DNA from: Streptomyces sp. NBC_00510 | GTDB lineage: Bacteria > Actinomycetota > Actinomycetes > Streptomycetales > Streptomycetaceae | Direction of reading: 5' to 3' | NCBI GenBank assembly: GCA_036013505.1 | Contig: CP107851.1 | Location: 10,083,554-10,147,553 of the forward strand | DNA length: 64,000 nt | Part shown: positions 16,901 to 25,609 of the stretch, piece after piece | How the letters are laid out: each line of letters opens with the position of its first letter | How positions within the stretch are numbered: the stretch's first letter is position 1 | Made by a program: the position numbers and the translations under genes | Notes under the pieces: model-generated | Seen by the model: only the letters and a program-made list of their open reading frames with translations | What the model was told of the DNA's origin: nothing | Database searches by the model: none

Positions 16901-17383
16901 TCATGAGCCGCCGGCTCGCCCGGCGGGGACGCTGAACATCCCCGGATTCTCTTCGACCAGCCAGCCCCGCACGACCAGGCGCTTGGCTTTCGACCGCACG
17001 CCCTCGACCTTCGCCGGCACCGGCGCGAGCCCAAGCGCCGCGGCGAGCTGCCGGCAGTCCATCGCCTCCCCGTCCCGGCCGGCCAGGATGTCCATGAGCC
17101 GCCGGTAGTCCGGCGCCAGCACCGCCGGGTCGAGGCCTGCCTGCCATGCCGGCACCACCGAACCGGGCACCGCACCCGCCACCGGTACGGGCCGTTCGTC
17201 GGACGCGGCAGCGGCCACATTCTCGCGTCCGCGCGGTTCCGCCAGGACCTGGCCGACCGTCTCGCGGGCGGTCACGAACCGCTGCCACGTGGCCTCGGCG
17301 TCCCGCAGTTCGGCCTGCTGGATCTCCACCCTTTGACGGGCAGCACGCTCCCGCTCCTCCAACAGCCCCAACACCGACGGCAT
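16901..17383 (-). CDS. IS-associated HTH-like protein of unknown function
   Basis: 160 residues from ATG 17383 (an ATG at 17410 is possible). An N-terminal coiled coil (LLEERERAARQRVEIQQ onward) is followed by a C-terminal winged-helix-like unit (MDCRQLAAALGLAPVPAKVE, then RSKAKRLVVRGWLVEE). Proteins of this design are frequent next to Streptomyces transposases. Its 3' end overlaps the 3' end of the IS5 transposase by 35 bases on the opposite strand. Function unknown. Confidence 0.6.
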   Translation of the reverse strand: MPSVLGLLEERERAARQRVEIQQAELRDAEATWQRFVTARETVGQVLAEPRGRENVAAAASDERPVPVAGAVPGSVVPAWQAGLDPAVLAPDYRRLMDILAGRDGEAMDCRQLAAALGLAPVPAKVEGVRSKAKRLVVRGWLVEENPGMFSVPAGRAGGS

Positions 17384-17467
17384 CTGACACCCCACGCGAA
17401 GAAATGACACGACGCGTCATCCCTGCCGCCGAGCCACCGAAATCATGCCTGACCAGCGGAAACGCAG

Positions 17468-17665
17468 CTACCGCCTTCGGAAAGACAACACCTTCTTAGA
17501 CCAGGCGTTTCTGTGCTGGTGCCGGTCGGTGGCGGCCGTCTTCATGGTGGCTGCCCATTCGTCGGGGGTGTCGCCGGCGTTTGCATTGCCTCGGCGACGA
17601 GGGCCAGGGCCGCGGAGCCATGCGCGTACCTGCCCGGGTGGGCCGTCTATGTCCTCGAACCGCAA
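17468..17665 (-). pseudogene. Possible C-terminal gene fragment
   Basis: A 65-residue frame (RFEDIDGPPGQVRAW near the start, DTPDEWAATMKTAATD in the middle) has plausible codon use, but no start site, and I do not recognise it. It fills the gap between the IS-associated gene and the dehydrogenase. It may be the end of a lost gene. Confidence 0.25.
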
Positions 17666-17740
17666 CAGGGTCAGTCAGGGCTGACACAGTCCAACGTGTC
17701 TGTAAGGCTATGGGCACCTGCCACGAGACGGGGAGTCACG

Positions 17741-18643
17741 TTGACGAAGCCCACTGCCCTGGTGCTCATGGAACGGAGTGGTATCCCCGGCTCTCTGCTT
17801 GCCCGGCTGGAGTCCGCAGTGTCGGTGCTCTGGCTGGCGGCCGGGCAGGAGGACACTGCTGACGTGCGGCTGCTTGTCACCGCTAATGCTGAGCTGAACA
17901 GTGCATACCTGCGGCGCTTCCCCGTGCTGGGCGGCATTGTCCTCACCGGGACCGCGGCCGACTACGTCGACCTCGACCATTGTCGCGAGCATGGGATCGT
18001 AGTCTCCAACACTCCCAGCTACACCGGATCGTCGGTGGCCGAGCACGCACTGGCGCTCGCCCTGGCATCGAACCGGTACCTGCTCCCGCTCGACGCGGCT
18101 ACCCGTACCGATGCGCGGCCGCCCTCTCCGCTCGCCCGCGAGCTGGCCGGAAAGGTGGCCGGCATCATCGGACTGGGTGAGATCGGCGGCCGGCTGGCCA
18201 CCCTGCTGCGTGGTCTGGACCTGCGCGTCCTCTTCGTCAACCGTAGCCGCCGCGAGCACCCCGGCGCCGAACAGGTTGAGCTGGACCGACTCCTGATGGA
18301 GGCGGATTTCGTCTTCCTAACCCTGCCGCTCACCCCGCAGACCTTCCATCTCCTCGATGCCCAGGCTTTCGCCCTCATGCGCCCGACCGCCCGCGTGGTC
18401 AATGTCTCGGCCGACGAACTCATCGACCCGGCACCATTGGCGGCGGCGCTGCGCAACGGCCGGATCGCGGGCGCCGCTCTGGACGTGATCGGTTCGCCGG
18501 CGCCGTTCCTCGACCTGCCCAACACCATCCTGACGCCGACGTGCGGCTGGTACACCCAGGAAGCCGTGTATCGGCGAGCCGAGACATGGGTAGAGACGGT
18601 GCAGGCTTTCGTGGCGGGCAGCCCGCGGTACGTCGTCAGCTGA
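17741..18643 (+). CDS. D-2-hydroxyacid dehydrogenase-like protein lacking catalytic residues
   Basis: 300 residues. The NAD-binding Rossmann motif GIIGLGEIGGR (GxGxxG at 144-149) and the flanking fold (HALALALASNR, LTLPLTPQTFHLLDAQAF) identify the 2-hydroxyacid dehydrogenase superfamily. The three catalytic residues are not in their usual contexts: the Arg of N-[TS]-[AS]-R-G is replaced (NVSADELID), the Glu of DVxxxEP is absent (DVIGSPAPF), and the His of TPHxxG is replaced (TPTCGWYT). I chose TTG 17741 because GGGGAG stands six bases upstream; GTG 17513 is an alternative. It starts a three-gene run with the PLP enzyme and the NB-ARC protein. It may have altered chemistry or only bind NAD. 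Confidence 0.75.
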   Translation: MTKPTALVLMERSGIPGSLLARLESAVSVLWLAAGQEDTADVRLLVTANAELNSAYLRRFPVLGGIVLTGTAADYVDLDHCREHGIVVSNTPSYTGSSVAEHALALALASNRYLLPLDAATRTDARPPSPLARELAGKVAGIIGLGEIGGRLATLLRGLDLRVLFVNRSRREHPGAEQVELDRLLMEADFVFLTLPLTPQTFHLLDAQAFALMRPTARVVNVSADELIDPAPLAAALRNGRIAGAALDVIGSPAPFLDLPNTILTPTCGWYTQEAVYRRAETWVETVQAFVAGSPRYVVS

Positions 18644-18670
18644 TCGCCACTCTGGGGGGAGGAGAACGCC

Positions 18671-19726
18671 GTGGAACGGCAACGGGAGTTGCTGCGGTTA
18701 CACCGGGAACTGGATTTGCTATCGCGGAACGCGGGCGACGCGGAATTTCTGTCCGGATGGCAGACCAGCCATCCCTTCGCAGAGCACTATCTGCTGCGCG
18801 TCCAAGATGGTTCGCCCCGGTCGGTCGAAGAGTACTCGTTTCTGTCGGACTCCGCGGCTCTCACCGAAAGCATCAGGAAGTTCCATCGGACGAGGGATGG
18901 TATCGACTACCCGCCCGAGGCCGTATACGCCGCCAGCGGATCGAGCCCCTTGCTGATGGCTTTCTTCCTGCGCCTGCGCGAGCAAGGTGTCAGCGAGGCG
19001 TGGTACGTGCCACCCATCTACTACACCTGCTACTACTTCGCACAGAGTGTTGGGATCACCCTGCACCGCCTCGACACGAGCCCACTGCACCATCCCGAAA
19101 CGCGGCTTCGGCTGCCGCAGCGACCCGCCGTCCTGATTTTTGCCGACCCGATTTGGGTCTTTGGCACGCCCGTGCATCCAGTGCACATCAAGGAGATCGC
19201 GGAGTGGCAGCGCCGCTTCGGTTCCGAGGTGCTCGTCGACGGCACGTTCCAGTACACCGCCTGGAACCCGCCGGACCAGGCGGAGGCCACCAGTGAGCTT
19301 GACCTGGAGCATACGTTCCGCATCGTATGCCCCACCAAGAGCACGGCGGTCCACGGCTCCCGCTTCGCGTATCTGCTCATGCCCCCGGGGCAGCGCGAGT
19401 CGATACGGTATCCCGCCGCAAACCTCACTGGCGCGAGCGGCGCACAGGCTCAGTCCGATGCCTTGCGCCTGATGGAGGTGCTCAATTCCCCGCAGTCTAA
19501 TCGTGAACTGCGTGAGCACATCGCCACAGTGCACGGAATCCTCTGGGACAAAGGCGTGATCCGGGCTGAGGCCGCCCCACCGTCAGTTACCTACTACACC
19601 TTTGCTCACATTGATGAACGACGAGCACGCAGCGCGATCTTGATGGACCAGCGATTCTTCGACCTGACCGGCTTCAACGGTTTCGCCCGTATCAACTTGC
19701 TGCACCCGAGCTGGCTTGAGCTGTAA
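18671..19726 (+). CDS. PLP-dependent aminotransferase-like enzyme
   Basis: 351 residues starting at GTG 18671, with GGGGGGAGGAG just upstream. It resembles fold-type I PLP enzymes: AVYAASGSSPLLMAFF is the cofactor phosphate region, VLVDGTFQYTAW supplies the Asp (D190) for the pyridine nitrogen, and CPTKSTAVHGSRFAYLL supplies the likely Schiff-base Lys (K223). It begins 27 bases after the dehydrogenase. Substrate unknown. The cluster context suggests it handles an amino acid precursor. Confidence 0.7.
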   Translation: MERQRELLRLHRELDLLSRNAGDAEFLSGWQTSHPFAEHYLLRVQDGSPRSVEEYSFLSDSAALTESIRKFHRTRDGIDYPPEAVYAASGSSPLLMAFFLRLREQGVSEAWYVPPIYYTCYYFAQSVGITLHRLDTSPLHHPETRLRLPQRPAVLIFADPIWVFGTPVHPVHIKEIAEWQRRFGSEVLVDGTFQYTAWNPPDQAEATSELDLEHTFRIVCPTKSTAVHGSRFAYLLMPPGQRESIRYPAANLTGASGAQAQSDALRLMEVLNSPQSNRELREHIATVHGILWDKGVIRAEAAPPSVTYYTFAHIDERRARSAILMDQRFFDLTGFNGFARINLLHPSWLEL

Positions 19727-19735
19727 AGATTCGCC

Positions 19736-21970
19736 TTGCCTCAGCGAAAGGCTACGGTCGCCAACGTGGACATCGCCGCATTCATGGGCACGCTTGTCGG
19801 CGTCGGGGGACTGGTGGTTGCCATGCTGCAACTGCGCGTGTCGCAGCGATCACCGACATCGAGCAGTGCCGAGATAGGAAGATCGGTGGCGGGCGCTTCG
19901 GTGAGCCCGCCGACAGGACTGTTGCCCGCAGAGGTCCTCGGGAGAGAGGACATTCTCGGTGTCCTGCAGCGCGCTGTGGCACGCCCCAGCGGTTTCGTCG
20001 TCCTAGCGGGCATGGGCGGAGTCGGTAAGTCAACGGTGGCGATGGAACTTGCCTGCCGCATCGGCCAGCAGCGCCCGTTTTGGCACCGCACCCGCGAGTG
20101 GGTGGTGTGGTGGGTGTCAGCGTCCGATCCAGCGAGCCTCAGCATGGGCGCGGTGTCCATCGCCAAGCAGGCCGGGGGTACTGAGGCCGACATCGAAGCA
20201 GTGGCGACGGGTGCCCCGGACGGACCGGATCGGCTCTGGAAACTGTTACGGAACACCCGGTTTCGCTGGCTGCTCGTCTTTGACAACGCCGACGATCCCA
20301 CGGTGCTGTGCGCGCCGCAGCCCTGGAGACCAGTAGAGGCGAACTGCGTCGCCGGGGGCACCGGATGGGTTCGTGCCAATGGCCGAGGTCTGACCATTGT
20401 CACCAGCCGCCTCACGGATCCGGCCACCTGGGGGAACCACGCCGAGATCGAACTAATCCAGCCGTTGCAGGCTGACGCGGCGGCCCGGGTCCTCACACAC
20501 CTGGCACCCAGTGCAGGCGACATTGCGGCAGCCCGTCGGCTGTCCCAGCAGCTCGGCGGGCTACCGCTGGCACTGCACGTCGCTGGCAGCTACTTGTCCC
20601 AGCCGCTGGCAAGATGGAAGACCTTCACCGCATATAGTGACGCGCTCAACGACGGAGAGCCACATTCAGCATTGGCTTTCGCCGGCAGGGCGGCTGAGGC
20701 CCGAGGAATGATCATGCGAACCTGGGAACTATCGCTCGACCACCTGGCAGACCACGGGCTGGCGCAAGCCAGGCCGGTACTCCGGATGCTCTCCTGCTTC
20801 GCGGCGGTCACGCCGATCCCTGTTGCCCTTCTTGACCCCCAGCTGATGGCCCCGCTCTTCGCCGGCGTCCGCGACGTTGAGGGACAACTCGACCGGGTGC
20901 TCGCGGGGCTGATCCAGTTGGGACTGGTCAGTACAACCGAGGCTGACGCCGTGACCATCCACCCCGTGATCGCGAGCTCCTGCCGAACGCACATGGCCGC
21001 ACCCGGCCCCGATGAACTGGACTCTGCCGTTGTGCGTGCCACCGCCGTTGAGCTGGTCGCGGCCAAGTGCACGGCACTGGATTTCAGCAGTCCGCAGGAC
21101 TGGCCATGGTTCGCATCGCTAACACCGCACCTGCATGCACTGTTGTCCCTGCCGCTCGAACCGCAAGCGCTGGGCAAGGTGTGTCGCGCTGCCGCGAAGA
21201 CGTCTCTCTCATACGACTGGAGCGGTGGCCTGCACACGGCAGTCGCCCTCACGACGGCAGCGCTCACGGCTTCGGCCTCGCTCGGCCCCGAGCACGAATC
21301 CGTGCTGCGGTTGCAGCAGCAAGCGATCCTGCAACGGGGCCGGAGCGGGTTCTGGGCCGAGGCCGAAGCCGACTTCAACGTACTGGTGGAAATCGAACGG
21401 AGGGTGTTGGGCGACAACCATCCAGTGACCCTGTCCACGCTGCATGATCTCGGCCGTTCATACGCGCACGGGGGACGCTGGCAGGAGGCCGAGGCAATGG
21501 CCATGGACGTGGTCACGCGGCGCACACAAGTGTTCGGCCACGATCATCCCGCCACCCTCGCCAGCCGGCACCACCTGGCCCGAGCATACGCCGCGCAACA
21601 CCGTTGGCCCGAGGCGGATGCCACCTTTACCGAGCTGCTCGCCGACGAACGCCGAGTGCTCGGCGAGGAACATCCGACGACCCTGGCAACCCGGGACGGC
21701 CAGGCAAGGTCACTGACCGACCAGGAACGCTGGCCCGACGCAGAGGCCGCCTATCAGGAGTTGCTGGAAAGCCGACGCCGCGTGCTTGGCGAGGAGCATC
21801 CGACAACATTGACCAACCTCTTCAACCTCGCGCGCGCGATCGAGCGCCAGGGGAGGCGACGGGAGGCGGAGCAGATCTACGGCGAGGTACTGACTTTGCG
21901 TCAGCGGGCGCTGGGCGAGCAACACCCAGAGACGGTGGAAACAGAACAAGCGCTGGTGCGGTTGCGCTAG
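19736..21970 (+). CDS. NB-ARC/STAND ATPase with tetratricopeptide repeats
   Basis: 744 residues if the TTG at 19736 is used; GTG 19766 is an alternative and neither has a strong ribosome site. A short hydrophobic segment (FMGTLVGVGGLVVAMLQL) may anchor it. Then come an NB-ARC ATPase with P-loop GMGGVGKST (92-100), Walker B-like WLLVFDNADDP, TIVTSR, and the GLPL motif (GGLPLALHVAG). From about residue 530 there are four or more 42-residue TPR_12/kinesin-light-chain-like repeats with the recurring RRVLGEEHPTTL unit. It starts nine bases after the PLP gene. Such proteins are regulators or conflict sensors; here it may control the cluster. Confidence 0.8.
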   Translation: MPQRKATVANVDIAAFMGTLVGVGGLVVAMLQLRVSQRSPTSSSAEIGRSVAGASVSPPTGLLPAEVLGREDILGVLQRAVARPSGFVVLAGMGGVGKSTVAMELACRIGQQRPFWHRTREWVVWWVSASDPASLSMGAVSIAKQAGGTEADIEAVATGAPDGPDRLWKLLRNTRFRWLLVFDNADDPTVLCAPQPWRPVEANCVAGGTGWVRANGRGLTIVTSRLTDPATWGNHAEIELIQPLQADAAARVLTHLAPSAGDIAAARRLSQQLGGLPLALHVAGSYLSQPLARWKTFTAYSDALNDGEPHSALAFAGRAAEARGMIMRTWELSLDHLADHGLAQARPVLRMLSCFAAVTPIPVALLDPQLMAPLFAGVRDVEGQLDRVLAGLIQLGLVSTTEADAVTIHPVIASSCRTHMAAPGPDELDSAVVRATAVELVAAKCTALDFSSPQDWPWFASLTPHLHALLSLPLEPQALGKVCRAAAKTSLSYDWSGGLHTAVALTTAALTASASLGPEHESVLRLQQQAILQRGRSGFWAEAEADFNVLVEIERRVLGDNHPVTLSTLHDLGRSYAHGGRWQEAEAMAMDVVTRRTQVFGHDHPATLASRHHLARAYAAQHRWPEADATFTELLADERRVLGEEHPTTLATRDGQARSLTDQERWPDAEAAYQELLESRRRVLGEEHPTTLTNLFNLARAIERQGRRREAEQIYGEVLTLRQRALGEQHPETVETEQALVRLR

Positions 21971-23094
21971 AGGCAGGTCTGTTCCACCACCCAGTGTGCG
22001 AGTCGGGGAAGATTGGCCATGGCCCCGCTTGTCGCAGCGCAAGTAGATGGCGCCGCAGCGATCGAGCGCTGCCGGGCAGCGGCCGAGCCGGTCACCCGCA
22101 GTCGGTCCAGCGCAGCGAGCACCAAAGTGTAGTCGCCAGCGGCGACGAGTGCCTGCTCTGTGTGTTTGACAAGCCGGTCAACCAGGTGCCAGATCGGGAC
22201 CCGGACGCGATCCGTGAAGCAGAAGCCACTGCCCTCCAGACCGTCGCGCGCAGCCAGCCAGTGCGCCGCGACAAGCGAGCCGTGATCGGCGCAGGGTGCG
22301 GCAACGCCGACCCGGACGTCCCGTACGGCCGTAGCCACGAGCGCACGCGAGAGCGCGGCAAGCAGGACTGTCTCGTCCACGGTCAGGCACACATCGCCAG
22401 GTCGGACCTCAATCGTCGGGTAGCTGGCAGAGAGCCTCGCATACCAATAGACCATCCGGTCGTCAAGGGCCGCGCCGGTCGCGATGAGATCGGCAACCAG
22501 CTCGTCGTGGTGCGCCAGTGAGCGTATATCCGGCGTCGGCCCGACCGTGGGCCAAGCGCAGATCGTCATCGCCCGCGAGCTGGCATAGCCACTGTCGTGA
22601 CCATTGATGAAGGGCGAGTTGCTGCACAGAGACTGCAGTACAGGCAGCCATACCCGCAGATGGTTGAGGGCCTCGGCAGCCAATCGACGGTCAGGCACCC
22701 CCACGTGGACATGGCAGGCGGACAACCCGCGTGGATCCTCCAACAGACCGAAACTCCGCACGATCTCCCCGTATCGCAGCCCGTCGGCGACCGGAAAGGT
22801 CTCGTCCTCCTTGAGGATGCACGCTCCCGCAGCCATGATCCGGCAACCCACCGACTGGGCAGCAGCGTCTAATGCGGATCTCAACTCGCCAAGGCCTTCC
22901 CGCAGTTCGTCGAGTCCGGTGCACACTTGCGTCGCGAGCTCGATCTGCGTGGCCCGGGTCTCCATCCTCACACAGGGCCGCAACGTGGTCGGCAGTGCCG
23001 CGATCACCTGTCGAGCCACGGGCGCCAGCCGGCACGACTCGGCATCGACGAGGAGAAATTCTTCTTCAACGCCGAACGTGACCGGATTCTCCAT
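21967..23094 (-). CDS. Carboxylate-amine ligase, GCS2 (YbdK) family
   Basis: 375 residues, the normal size of the glutamate-cysteine ligase type 2 family. The hallmark GVEEEFLLVD lies at the N-terminus and is followed by ACHVHVGV, FINGHDSGYASSR and TIEVRPGDVCLTVDET, which form the ATP and metal site. The enzyme would form an amide bond between a carboxylate and an amine using ATP. Its 3' end overlaps the NB-ARC gene by four bases. Its start lies 35 bases from the divergent oxygenase start, so the two share a very short promoter region. Confidence 0.88.
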   Translation of the reverse strand: MENPVTFGVEEEFLLVDAESCRLAPVARQVIAALPTTLRPCVRMETRATQIELATQVCTGLDELREGLGELRSALDAAAQSVGCRIMAAGACILKEDETFPVADGLRYGEIVRSFGLLEDPRGLSACHVHVGVPDRRLAAEALNHLRVWLPVLQSLCSNSPFINGHDSGYASSRAMTICAWPTVGPTPDIRSLAHHDELVADLIATGAALDDRMVYWYARLSASYPTIEVRPGDVCLTVDETVLLAALSRALVATAVRDVRVGVAAPCADHGSLVAAHWLAARDGLEGSGFCFTDRVRVPIWHLVDRLVKHTEQALVAAGDYTLVLAALDRLRVTGSAAARQRSIAAAPSTCAATSGAMANLPRLAHWVVEQTCL

Positions 23095-23129
23095 GCGGCG
23101 GATTCTAATCGGATGTCAGACTGTTTGGC

Positions 23130-23939
23130 ATGTCTGCGCTTCACGGGTACCGGACGGATCACTTCTTCGGCGCGACGATGGCCATGCGCTTTCTGCCCCG
23201 GCACTGGCGCGATCGCCGCAGCCGGCGCACTTTACCCTCCTCGCCCGAAGTGCTGCCGCATCTGGAGACGCTGCGACGTGACGGAATCGTCGTGATCCCC
23301 GACTTCCTGTCGGGGCAGACGATCAAACGGATGCGTGCCGCCATCCCTCCTCAGGAGCAATTCGACGAGTCACCTGAGGGCGACCGGGCGCTGCTCTACA
23401 GTGATGCGGACCGGATCCCTGAGCTGTCCCCGTTCTTCGACTCGGATGTGGTCCGCGGTCTCGCCCGCTCGTATATCTCCGGCCGTGCTGTCGCACACCG
23501 GCGCACGATCGGTCTAAAGGTTGTCACCGGTGATTTCATGACCTTCGAGTTCTTCTATCACATGGACACCTGGCGGGCCCGAATGAAGGCCTTCCTCTAT
23601 CTGGAGGACGTCGGTCCAAGCAGTGCCCCGATGACCTACCTGCGCGGCAGCCATCAGGGGGGTTGGCGGCGGTGGGCCGAGGCGCAGATCGCCCGGGACT
23701 ATGTAGTCGACAAGCGCGGCTTCGGTGGTGATACGGACATCTGGTACCTGGGCTGCTTCTGGCCCCATGAAGTGGCGCAACTGAAACACGACTACGGCTA
23801 CATCGACGTATCGTGCACCGGCCCGGCAGGCACTCTGGTGATTTTCGACGGGCGTGGCCTGCACAGGGCTACCCCGCTGGAGTCGGGGCGCAGGCTTATC
23901 CTGACCAGCTACTGGATACACGAGGGAGCGCATATTTAG
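23130..23939 (+). CDS. Phytanoyl-CoA-dioxygenase-like Fe(II)/2-oxoglutarate oxygenase
   Basis: 269 residues. The iron-binding facial triad is visible as H144-x-D146 (FFYHMDTW) and H245 (GRGLHRATP), with the 2-oxoglutarate Arg in ESGRRLILTSYW about nine residues on. This spacing is typical of PhyH-type hydroxylases used in natural product tailoring. The start could be ATG 23130 or an internal ATG 48 bases later. It is divergent from the GCS2 ligase. The substrate is probably the product of the neighbouring enzymes, which is inference. Confidence 0.82.
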   Translation: MSALHGYRTDHFFGATMAMRFLPRHWRDRRSRRTLPSSPEVLPHLETLRRDGIVVIPDFLSGQTIKRMRAAIPPQEQFDESPEGDRALLYSDADRIPELSPFFDSDVVRGLARSYISGRAVAHRRTIGLKVVTGDFMTFEFFYHMDTWRARMKAFLYLEDVGPSSAPMTYLRGSHQGGWRRWAEAQIARDYVVDKRGFGGDTDIWYLGCFWPHEVAQLKHDYGYIDVSCTGPAGTLVIFDGRGLHRATPLESGRRLILTSYWIHEGAHI

Positions 23940-23956
23940 CCCCGATCTTGAGAGAC

Positions 23957-23987
23957 GGGCCGTCGGCTCTTCCGGCGGGGCCGTTTT
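23957..23987 (+). terminator. Probable intrinsic terminator of the oxygenase gene
   Basis: A seven-base-pair stem (CCGTCGG with CCGGCGG, one G-U pair) around the loop CTCTT is followed by GGGCC and TTTT. It stands 18-48 bases after the oxygenase stop. Confidence 0.55.
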
Positions 23988-24097
23988 GACTTCTCAAGAG
24001 TGGTGGGCATGCTGGTGGCCCGACTGTCGCGGAGGGCGCCGGGTTTCACGGCTACGGGGTTGTACCAGGTGCTGGACGGGACAGGTGTTGTCGCTGG

Positions 24098-24247
24098 TCA
24101 GCTGGCTTGCAGACACGCGAACGCGGCGTTGATCAGGAGGTAGCGGAGTCGGCCGGTCATGGCGAGGTGGGCCGCAACGGAGAACAGCCGAAGCTGCAGG
24201 CGATTGAGCCCCCAGCGTCGGGCGTCGCCGGTGAGAGCGAGCATCGG
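24098..24247 (-). pseudogene. IS1380-family transposase C-terminal remnant
   Basis: About 49 residues (MLALTGDARRWGLNRLQLRL followed by FSVAAHLAMTGRLRYLL) match the characteristic C-terminal segment of IS1380-type transposases. The rest of the ~460-residue protein is gone; upstream sequence runs straight into degenerate CRISPR repeats. The remnant marks the leader-distal edge of the left array. Confidence 0.55.
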
Positions 24248-24393
24248 CGTTCTGGCCAGCGAGTGGAGCGAGACCCGGAGTCTTCGTCGGCGGGGAAGAC
24301 CCTCTCTCAGCGCCCATCGTTTCCAGCTCCAGTGGATCATCCGCACGATGGCGAGGAGGACAAGCTGGAGCTCGACACCCAGCATAATGAAAC

Positions 24394-25576
24394 GGATCAC
24401 TCCGCGGCGGGGAGAACCCGAACAGCTTCCGCAGTAGCTCGTCTTCGTTCGGATTACCCCCCGCCTCGGCGGGAAGGGCAGCGAGGAGCAGCCGCGCCGA
24501 ATTTTGCGGATTACCCCCCGCGGCCGCTGGGAGAAACCCGTACACGAGTTTGAACAGGGCAGCGGGCGGCCCAACCCGGGTCACCCCCACGTCGGCGGGG
24601 AGAACAAGGCACCTACCCTGCGCAGAGTTTGAGGATTGGTGTGCCCCTGTGTTCGCGAGGAGAACGGCTGGCACTGCTGACGTGGGCTGCCGGCGACGCT
24701 CATCCCCGTGTTGGCCGGGAGAACGCGGGTCAAGTCACTTCCAGGCGGGTGCGTACGGATCACCCCCGCGTCGGCGGGGAGAACGCCCGCCGTATGAGCG
24801 TGCGCGGCGGCCGCGACGGATCACTCCCGCGTCGGCGGGAAGGACACGTTCGACGCAACCATAGGCGTCGGCAACAACGGATTACCCCCGCGTCGGCGGG
24901 GAGAACCACCCCGGTATCCAAGACGGGACGCAGAACAACGGATCACCCCCGCGTCGGCGGAGAGGACGAGGTTCGAAGGCCACGTGGCCCCACTCTCGAC
25001 GATCACCCCCACATCGGCGGGGAGAACGGTCAACACATGGCCAGTGGCGTCAACTATGCCTGATCACCCCCCGCGTTGGCGGGCAGAACCAACCGCCCTT
25101 GCTGGGGGGAGCTGCACGACGGATCACCCTCGCGTCGGCGGGGAGGACATCAGGTACGTGGCGATCAGGCCCGCCGCGTACGGATCACCCCCGCGTCGGC
25201 GGGGAGAACCACCGCGCTGGGGCCACCAGCGCCATCCGCAGTCGGATTACCCCCGCGTCGGCGGGGAGGGACCTGCCGTCGTTGCCGCCCGTGCCTTGCA
25301 TGACCGGATCACCCCCGCGTTGGCGGGGAGGACAAACGGACGTTCCTGGCCAGGCCGTAGGGCCACGGATCACCCCCGCGTCGGCGGGGAGGACACGTGG
25401 TACCCGCAGCCTTGTACTCCTCGGCCGGATCACCCCCGCGTCGGCGGGGAGGACCTGGCCGCGACCCTCGATGTTTCCCCCGGGTTCGGATCACCCCCGC
25501 GTCGGCGGGGAGAACACCGCCGCACTGTCGCATGACGATGGCGCGCACGGATCACCCCCACGCTGGCGGGGAGAAC
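24394..25576 (-). CRISPR. Left CRISPR array, older block (repeat family A), type I-E
   Basis: Twenty repeats of about 28 bases with mostly 61-base periodicity (33-base spacers). On the plus strand the repeat reads GGATCACCCCCGCG then TCGGCGGGGAGAAC, so the transcript (minus) sense begins GTTCTCCCCGCC and ends GGGTGATCC. Copies from 24757 rightward are well conserved. Those at 24394, 24451, 24508, 24638 and 24697 are degenerate or length-altered, as expected at the leader-distal end. The block continues directly into family B at 25610 with unbroken spacing. The repeat palindrome matches type I-E. Confidence 0.95.
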
Positions 25577-25609
25577 CCGAACGCCACCCCGCTCGCGCCG
25601 GTCACCTTC

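Larger units (their letters stand above)
14646..16935 (+). mobile_element. IS5-family element, disrupted by a nested IS4-type element
   Basis: The transposase region spans 14701-16935. It is preceded by a perfect 11-base inverted repeat (AGGGCCTCCTG at 14646-14656 and its complement at 14690-14700) immediately upstream of the GTG start. That may be the left end of the element or its regulatory hairpin. The right end cannot be placed because a minus-strand gene overlaps the transposase stop. The element is interrupted at 14935-16251. Confidence 0.7.
14701..16935 (+). pseudogene. IS5-family transposase, split by IS insertion and frameshifted
   Basis: The 5' part (14701-14934) encodes YPSDMTDTEWAAVRDLLPVP and GGQPEGYCHRQMLD. 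After the nested element the frame resumes at 16252 with MLDAVRYLVAGGITWRSMPA and then loses one base near 16333, where the family sequence AWDRVYAF reads AWE/GSVYAF. The remainder is intact to 16935, with DSQSV-like IIDAQSVKGAA, GRKRHIVVDTLG, VWADGGYTG and ERTFAWLMRSRRLARDYE (DDE catalytic core). Removing the insert and restoring one base would rebuild a complete transposase, so the insertion is probably recent. Confidence 0.8.
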
